A program made the position numbers and the translations under genes. This document shows, one piece after another, positions 58,846 through 64,000 of a stretch of DNA of 64,000 nt (the stretch's first letter is position 1; the number at the start of each line of letters is the position of its first letter). The stretch spans positions 274,139 through 338,138 of the forward strand of contig NZ_LCZJ02000033.1 of NCBI RefSeq assembly GCF_001012825.1, read 5' to 3'. This stretch comes from Paenibacillus etheri. GTDB taxonomy: Bacteria > Bacillota > Bacilli > Paenibacillales > Paenibacillaceae. Under the pieces are notes generated by a model. The model was not told where the DNA came from. It saw nothing but the letters and a program-made list of their open reading frames with translations, and searched no databases.

Positions 58846-61218
58846 CTATTTTCTTATCGCCAGAAAATCATAACTATTTTCCTGACAGGCGCGTATGGCT
58901 TTAGTGGAATCGGTATACGCTTGATTTACATCTATCGTATAGCGAAACTCGTAAAAGCCGCCACAAGAGGCCTTGAAATTCGTATCCCACTTATTGTTGG
59001 TTAGCCATGAATATAAAGGACCTGTAGGTTCAATTTGTTCTGCATAGTCCCATAATCGAAGCTTCCCGATATGCACCATAGGGGCATCCAAGGTAGTGAT
59101 TGAAATCCCCAGGTCATTACCTACCAACGATGCTCCACTTTGAACAGAATAAAAGTCGCAACACGCATTTGGAAGCTGATCTATACACGGCCGTATTGCT
59201 GCACCCGCTTTATCCAAATACCATATCCCTTGCTCGGTTTGGAAAGGGAATGACGTATACATGCCTTCAGGGTCCAAGAGGTTTTCCTTGTTCAATCTTA
59301 CTGACAGGTCGAAACGGGAGCCAGTACGGTAGAATTTGATTTCAAAAGCATAAGAGTGCGCGCCGCGAACATCGTATTCAAATTCCCATGTCTCATAGAA
59401 GTTATTGCTTCCTGTATTTGTAATTTGCTTGATTAGTCCGTTAAAAACTTCTCCTTTCGGAATCATACGAGCTTTATAACCAAAGCCTGCCGGATCCCAA
59501 CGATTAACTCCTTCAAATAGCTGGTACAGAGGTGCGCCTAGGCCTGATGCCCCGTCCACTAAGAGTGACTTTTCGCTTGGTTTATGGATGAGGGTGTGCA
59601 CACCCTTCTTATCGTCCCACTCTACGCGCAACAAGTCATTCTCGAAGCATCCCGTCCCCTTTGCCTCTCCTATTACGGATTTCACTTCTGCCTTATGGGA
59701 TTCATCAGTTACGGTCAAGAACTCGAGTTTTAATTCTATCTCTTCCAAAGGTTCCATTTGGAGCTGGATGCATAATTCTTGTCCCCGCAGGGAATGATTC
59801 ACTCGTACATAGGGATATTGGCGCCCCTGCAAATCTACCACTCGGATCGTATCTTCAAAAATAGGGGATTCCCAGTAATCAAGCGACAAATAGGCAAGCG
59901 ACATTCTCGCTTCGATCGAAGGATTCATGACCTTGTAAGTAAAAGTCCTCCGGGCAGTAAAATCACCTTGGCCTTTGCCGGTAAGCACTTTATCTAATGC
60001 AATGCATGACAGTTCATCCGCCTCAACCGCATACTTGGTTTTGCGTAAAAGCAACTGCTGCACGCGAAAATCATAAGGTCTATGCAAAGAGGCGGAGTGA
60101 CCCCAAGTATGTTCGGCATACAGGACAAGCGCACTGGTAACGGACTTCCATTCTTCTTCAGTTACATACTTTCGCTCCGGATCCAACCGTTCAGCCACCC
60201 GTTTCGTACGCTGTGCGTTGCGAAATAAAGACGTTTCCAGAGCGGTAGAGATGACGCCATCCGTCCACCAATCGTTCCAATCGCCACGGTAGACAGGAAT
60301 ATCAGGCACCGCGAATTCCAAGTACTCAAAATATTCGGCTAACGTTGCGGTGCGCAATTCAATTTGATCTCCATGTTTTTGGTTCCACTGTCGGATCAAT
60401 TCACAATAGGAGTCTGTCGGAGGACTATTATCGGTGTATAATCCAGAACCCATGATTGGCATAAATCCGTATTCATAGCCGTCATTTCGGATCCCCTCCA
60501 CGAGTGCAAACAAGGATTTCTCGGCGTACCCAATATCCTGAACATCGATATATTTATGAGCATCTTCAACGGAAAGTCCGGGAATCATCGGATTGCCGAC
60601 CATGTTATATCCGGGCATGATTCCTAATAAGTTGGCTTTGTGATAGGTCAAACCCTGCCAGACCAAAATACGGTTCCCTTTCGGTGATTCCCAATAGAAC
60701 GGCACGTTCGGTTTGCCGAAAGGACAGCCGGCATGATGGGTATTAATATTTGTAGATAAATATTTCACTCCTGCATCATACAAAGCGTCAACCATCCCCC
60801 ATGAGAACCCGGTCACATCGCAAGACATGGCACTGACCAAGGGAATGCCTTCTTCTGTTGCAAACTCGAGCGCTGGTTTTAACGTGTCTCTCAAATGGCC
60901 CTCATCAAGCAGCTCGGTTAAATGGAGATAGAATGCCGTCAGTTCTATGTTTCCGCTTTTTAAAGCTTCAACCAGTTTGGCCCTTCCTGAGGATCCGGTT
61001 TTACTTAAATATTTCTCAACCGCCCAGAATCCTTCAAGCATAAATTTGAATTTGGTATTGCCGTCCCTGGATAATTGTTCTGGGGAAAGCGCCAGTTCAA
61101 CTGCTTGCTCTACAAACTGCGTTTGATACTCGGTGATCACTTCTTGACGTTCCGTATATCCTATATCAATATGTGAATGCTGAATGATAAAAAACGTGAA
61201 TGGGTCTCTGCGTTGCAT
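58846..61218 (-). CDS. GH38-like glycoside hydrolase, paralogue 2
   Basis: 790 residues, no signal peptide. The metal motif is QHSHIDIGYTE (H16, D18), with candidate nucleophile D134 in MSCDVTGFSWG. The barrel motifs YRGDWNDWWTDGVIS and YAEHTWGHSASLH parallel those of the protein at 44307, as does the ending WLTNNKWDTNFKASCGGFYE. AGGAGG lies 7 bases before the ATG at 61218. The gene is followed by an SLH relic and a terminator left from a different gene. Likely substrates are alpha-mannosides by family only. Confidence 0.85.
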   Translation of the reverse strand: MQRRDPFTFFIIQHSHIDIGYTERQEVITEYQTQFVEQAVELALSPEQLSRDGNTKFKFMLEGFWAVEKYLSKTGSSGRAKLVEALKSGNIELTAFYLHLTELLDEGHLRDTLKPALEFATEEGIPLVSAMSCDVTGFSWGMVDALYDAGVKYLSTNINTHHAGCPFGKPNVPFYWESPKGNRILVWQGLTYHKANLLGIMPGYNMVGNPMIPGLSVEDAHKYIDVQDIGYAEKSLFALVEGIRNDGYEYGFMPIMGSGLYTDNSPPTDSYCELIRQWNQKHGDQIELRTATLAEYFEYLEFAVPDIPVYRGDWNDWWTDGVISTALETSLFRNAQRTKRVAERLDPERKYVTEEEWKSVTSALVLYAEHTWGHSASLHRPYDFRVQQLLLRKTKYAVEADELSCIALDKVLTGKGQGDFTARRTFTYKVMNPSIEARMSLAYLSLDYWESPIFEDTIRVVDLQGRQYPYVRVNHSLRGQELCIQLQMEPLEEIELKLEFLTVTDESHKAEVKSVIGEAKGTGCFENDLLRVEWDDKKGVHTLIHKPSEKSLLVDGASGLGAPLYQLFEGVNRWDPAGFGYKARMIPKGEVFNGLIKQITNTGSNNFYETWEFEYDVRGAHSYAFEIKFYRTGSRFDLSVRLNKENLLDPEGMYTSFPFQTEQGIWYLDKAGAAIRPCIDQLPNACCDFYSVQSGASLVGNDLGISITTLDAPMVHIGKLRLWDYAEQIEPTGPLYSWLTNNKWDTNFKASCGGFYEFRYTIDVNQAYTDSTKAIRACQENSYDFLAIRK

Positions 61219-61389
61219 TTTGAGTCCTCCTGCTCTTTAAAAAGATTGTTCATCATAACCACTCAACTGTCCAACCGTCTGTCTTCTCATGTCATACCAT
61301 CAGACAATGATATGACTTCGGCCTTCATTCATTCTTTCACAAAACCGAGCACAATCCCGTGAATTGCCTTGCCGTTGCGTCAGGTATGT

Positions 61390-61623
61390 CGGCTTCTTAC
61401 GCACTTATGGATAGTTAGTTTACGCTTGCGCCACTCATTCAAGAAATCATGAAACGTGGACGTCATGTAATCGGCATGGTAGCGCTACATCAATGGATGG
61501 GCAAAGACTGTGCCTGAAGGCGCTTAATGAAGTAGCGCCTCGGATTGAGGGCAAGAACCGCCACATCCTGCGCCTCATTCGTACGGAGCTTGCCCCCGGT
61601 AATCCCGTGAAGGTGAAACATGA
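61390..61623 (+). pseudogene. IS4-type transposase relic
   Basis: Plus-strand frames carry APLIQEIMKRGRHVIGMV, then after a frameshift LCLKALNEVAPRIEGKN, ILRLIRTELAPGNPVKVKHE, the pattern of the middle part of IS4-family transposases (KRG..VIGMVK; GNPVK). Ends and catalytic residues are missing. It separates the two GH38-like genes; the rest of the 407-base gap (61219-61389) holds nothing I can support. Confidence 0.6.
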
Positions 61624-61625
61624 AT

Positions 61626-64000
61626 TTAGTCTTTCACAATGCGAAGGTTCAACCATTGCTTGCCAATCAAGTTCACTTGCAACTTACCGCTCTCGACAGT
61701 AAGCGCATCAATGTTTTCTTCCACAATCGTCGTTGTATACGCTTGTAGAATCGAATAGCCTGGAAATTCGATTTCAGCCGAAGTTGATTGGTCCTGCAAA
61801 TTTTGTAATCGCAGGATCATGCCGTTTCCGTCGGCTGCCGGTTTGATATACGCAGGGACGATACCATCCCCTGTGAATTTCAAAAATTGGCCTGTTTGTT
61901 CGCCTTCGCTGTAAATCGATGGGAATAATTGAACCGGATGAGAAGCCTCTACCGCCTTTTTCAAGGCTTCTTCCGGATTAAATTTCGCAAACGTCGACAG
62001 CACGTATTTAAATTCCAATCTTCCTGGCTGACTAGCTCTGAAGTTTGTATCCCAGTAGTTGTTCATCGGCCATGCAAGCAAGAGCGGATTTTCATCCCGC
62101 GGAATCGTCTTTTGCTCTTTGCCGAAATTGAATCCGCCGATTTGGACGAGCGGGGCATCCGGACAAGCTAACGTCACGCCATGTTTGCCATCAAAGACGG
62201 AAACCGTCTGATCAACAGTAACCCAATCTTTGCTTACGGTCGGCAGCTGATCGGCGTCCAAGCTAACAAACGCTCCGGCACTATCGAATACCGCATTCCA
62301 ATCGCGCTCAAGCTGCAACGGAAAGGCGAAGTAAATGGATTCGGGTTCTCGAACGTCAAGTTTTTCGATCGTCGCGTACAATTCGATGTCGGCACGATGC
62401 GCGAAGAACGTCATTTTTTGTTCCAATCGCTTCACGCCCGGTGCTGTCCAGATCAGCTTCAGCGTTGCGCCTGCCGAGTGTTTGTCGATGCTGCACGAAA
62501 CGAGTTTTTCTGCGCCTGTACGGCTTGCCTTCCAATTATGGTTCCAATTGCTGATGCTGTTGTTGCAATCTTCGATGTTACGATCATTCAGGGTTGCGCG
62601 ATGTTGTTTATTAAACAACGGGTTCGGCGTCTCATACACGAATTGGAATAACGTCCATTCGCTGTTCGGGTCAATCATTGACCAGCCGGTCGATTTGTCG
62701 AGCAATTCTTTAATCCTGCCGGTTGCTTGATCGTAGCTCATTCGATAGTATGGGGTCTCAATCCCTTGATCCGTCATGTGTACAAGGTCTTCGGTCGACT
62801 CGGAGGCTGCTTTTTTAAGCGGCAGCTTCTTGTAGCTGAAAGGTGGCATCGTGACGGTGCCGTAAGACTCCGTCATCCAATCCACGTCGTAATTGTTTTG
62901 ACTCCCAATAAATCGGAAGGCCGAAACGTTTCTGCCTTCGAGCATATATTCACGCGGGATATGGATGTCGCACGTTTGCTCAATATGCGTTGGATTGACG
63001 AGCAGCAAGCTACCTAATGGTCCTGACTGCAACGGGTTCTCTGCGAGTTGTTCCAGCTGTTGATTGAGCACGTAGCTTGCGAGGCTGTTCGCCTGATATG
63101 CGAAATGCGCCTTATGCATCCATTGCGTTTTCGTAAATAAAGAATCCGGCTTGGTGATGGATTCATTCGCTCCCCACGTATGTTCGTCGTACATGAGCGC
63201 CTGATCCCACGCTTGATCGTATAGATGTCCGTTACCTGATTGTCCGTTCGGATTAAAGGCCGAAAGAAACTCCGCGCTCTTCAAGCTGACTTTCGTTCTA
63301 CGGTTCAAGCGCGTTTCTTCCGCTGAGCTTGCAGCGCCGAAGTTCCAGAAATCCGTCCAGTCTCCCCGGTATATCTGGATCGTCTCTGCAGGCTGTTGTT
63401 TCAGTTTCTCAAGCAGTATGTCGGGCGTCACAAGGCGAATACGTTGCTGATGTCCTTCCGAATTCCATTTGCGAATCATCGCCATCAACCGTTGATCCGG
63501 CGGCGTGTTATCGTACATCGGCGTGTTAGTTGCCGACAAATAGATGAAATCGTACGGATATCCTTCGCGCTCGATGCGGGAAATATACTTATCGAGCCCT
63601 TCCTTCATCAGTTGAGTGCTTTCTGCATCCAGACTGCAGAAAGCGTTAAACATGGAGTAATGCTCCCCGTTGAATGTCAGCAGTTCTCTGCCATCCGGCG
63701 CGACCCAACGGAAGGCTCTCGGACGCTGCAGCGGAAGGCCGCCAAAGTGAATGTTGATGCCGGTCGTGTACAACTCGACGCCGGCATCTAGCATCGCTTG
63801 CGCCAACTGCCAAGGCTGTCCGTTAACGTCATGAGAAATCGCGGTTCGAATAGGCGCATTAATCTTCTCGCGAAGCTCTTTAACCGGATAAAGTTGACGT
63901 GCTAACGACTCGGCATTGCAAAGCGCAGTTGTGTGCATGTTTAAAGCAGCGATACAAACTTGCCCATTGTCAAGGAAAAATCGGAACTGCTTAACCCTTT
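61626..64000 (-). CDS. GH38-like glycoside hydrolase, paralogue 3 (runs off the window)
   Basis: At least 790 residues are visible. The frame stays open past the ATG at 63938 to the window edge. The upstream codons ([20 protein letters not shown]) align with the family, so the true start lies beyond 64000 and the metal motif is not seen. Visible motifs are [11 protein letters not shown] with the candidate nucleophile Asp, [28 protein letters not shown] and the ending [20 protein letters not shown]. It is more GC-rich than most neighbours. Its stop lies directly after an IS4 relic. Confidence 0.85.
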   Translation of the reverse strand, partial: RVKQFRFFLDNGQVCIAALNMHTTALCNAESLARQLYPVKELREKINAPIRTAISHDVNGQPWQLAQAMLDAGVELYTTGINIHFGGLPLQRPRAFRWVAPDGRELLTFNGEHYSMFNAFCSLDAESTQLMKEGLDKYISRIEREGYPYDFIYLSATNTPMYDNTPPDQRLMAMIRKWNSEGHQQRIRLVTPDILLEKLKQQPAETIQIYRGDWTDFWNFGAASSAEETRLNRRTKVSLKSAEFLSAFNPNGQSGNGHLYDQAWDQALMYDEHTWGANESITKPDSLFTKTQWMHKAHFAYQANSLASYVLNQQLEQLAENPLQSGPLGSLLLVNPTHIEQTCDIHIPREYMLEGRNVSAFRFIGSQNNYDVDWMTESYGTVTMPPFSYKKLPLKKAASESTEDLVHMTDQGIETPYYRMSYDQATGRIKELLDKSTGWSMIDPNSEWTLFQFVYETPNPLFNKQHRATLNDRNIEDCNNSISNWNHNWKASRTGAEKLVSCSIDKHSAGATLKLIWTAPGVKRLEQKMTFFAHRADIELYATIEKLDVREPESIYFAFPLQLERDWNAVFDSAGAFVSLDADQLPTVSKDWVTVDQTVSVFDGKHGVTLACPDAPLVQIGGFNFGKEQKTIPRDENPLLLAWPMNNYWDTNFRASQPGRLEFKYVLSTFAKFNPEEALKKAVEASHPVQLFPSIYSEGEQTGQFLKFTGDGIVPAYIKPAADGNGMILRLQNLQDQSTSAEIEFPGYSILQAYTTTIVEENIDALTVESGKLQVNLIGKQWLNLRIVKD

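Overview
The window looks like part of a low-to-mid GC Gram-positive spore former, most likely a Paenibacillus of the P. alvei type. Three things point there: the first 324 bases encode the start of a cholesterol-dependent cytolysin that reads like alveolysin, two giant secreted enzymes end in S-layer homology (SLH) repeats, and several copies of the 3' part of the sporulation sigma factor gene sigK are present. No rRNA, tRNA or CRISPR array was found.

Layout. 1-1.1 kb: cytolysin start (minus strand) and a broken AraC-type regulator. 1.1-22.2 kb: a surface glycan-degradation locus, made of an SLH six-hairpin hydrolase, a Gfo/Idh/MocA oxidoreductase, a GH2 enzyme, an SLH beta-helix protein, a three-gene sugar ABC importer, and a divergent YesM/YesN-type two-component system. 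A 49-bp element shared by the importer promoter region and the SLH-hydrolase upstream region looks like the regulator's operator, and each lies near a CcpA-type cre site. 22.3-27 kb: a GH38-related (DUF5054-like) gene set among debris: gene tails, a kinase fragment, a sigK 3' copy, and a wrecked Rhs toxin tail with a possible immunity gene. 27-34 kb: HAD phosphatase, GH38 alpha-mannosidase preceded by a duplicated, apparently structured leader element, and a membrane AraC regulator. 34-46.7 kb: a plus-strand operon of two permeases, lipoprotein, an unknown hydrolase-like protein, a second nearly identical Gfo gene, a LacZ-type GH2 and a GH38-like enzyme. 46.9-50.7 kb: mannose-6-phosphate isomerase, ROK kinase and AraC regulator. 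50.7-56.3 kb: an accessory zone with an ISL3 relic, a decayed and two intact sigK 3' copies, a secreted stalk-like protein, small ORFs and an SLH relic. 56.4-64 kb: GH36 alpha-galactosidase and two further GH38-like genes, with SLH and IS4 relics between them.

How it fits together (inference): secreted SLH enzymes would cut a complex glycan at the cell surface, the importers would take up oligosaccharides, and cytoplasmic GH2, GH36, GH38 and Gfo enzymes would trim beta-Gal, alpha-Gal and alpha-Man units, with mannose entering glycolysis via the ROK kinase and ManA. The mannose/galactose bias fits galactomannan or host N-glycans.

The most unusual feature is the repeated sigK 3' half. Three copies encode nearly the same protein but differ at many silent positions. 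All are cut at the same point and joined to the same short arm. The same arm also abuts an Rhs gene tail. This suggests serial integration of elements at sigK, or capture of gene tails by a recombination site, rather than simple duplication.
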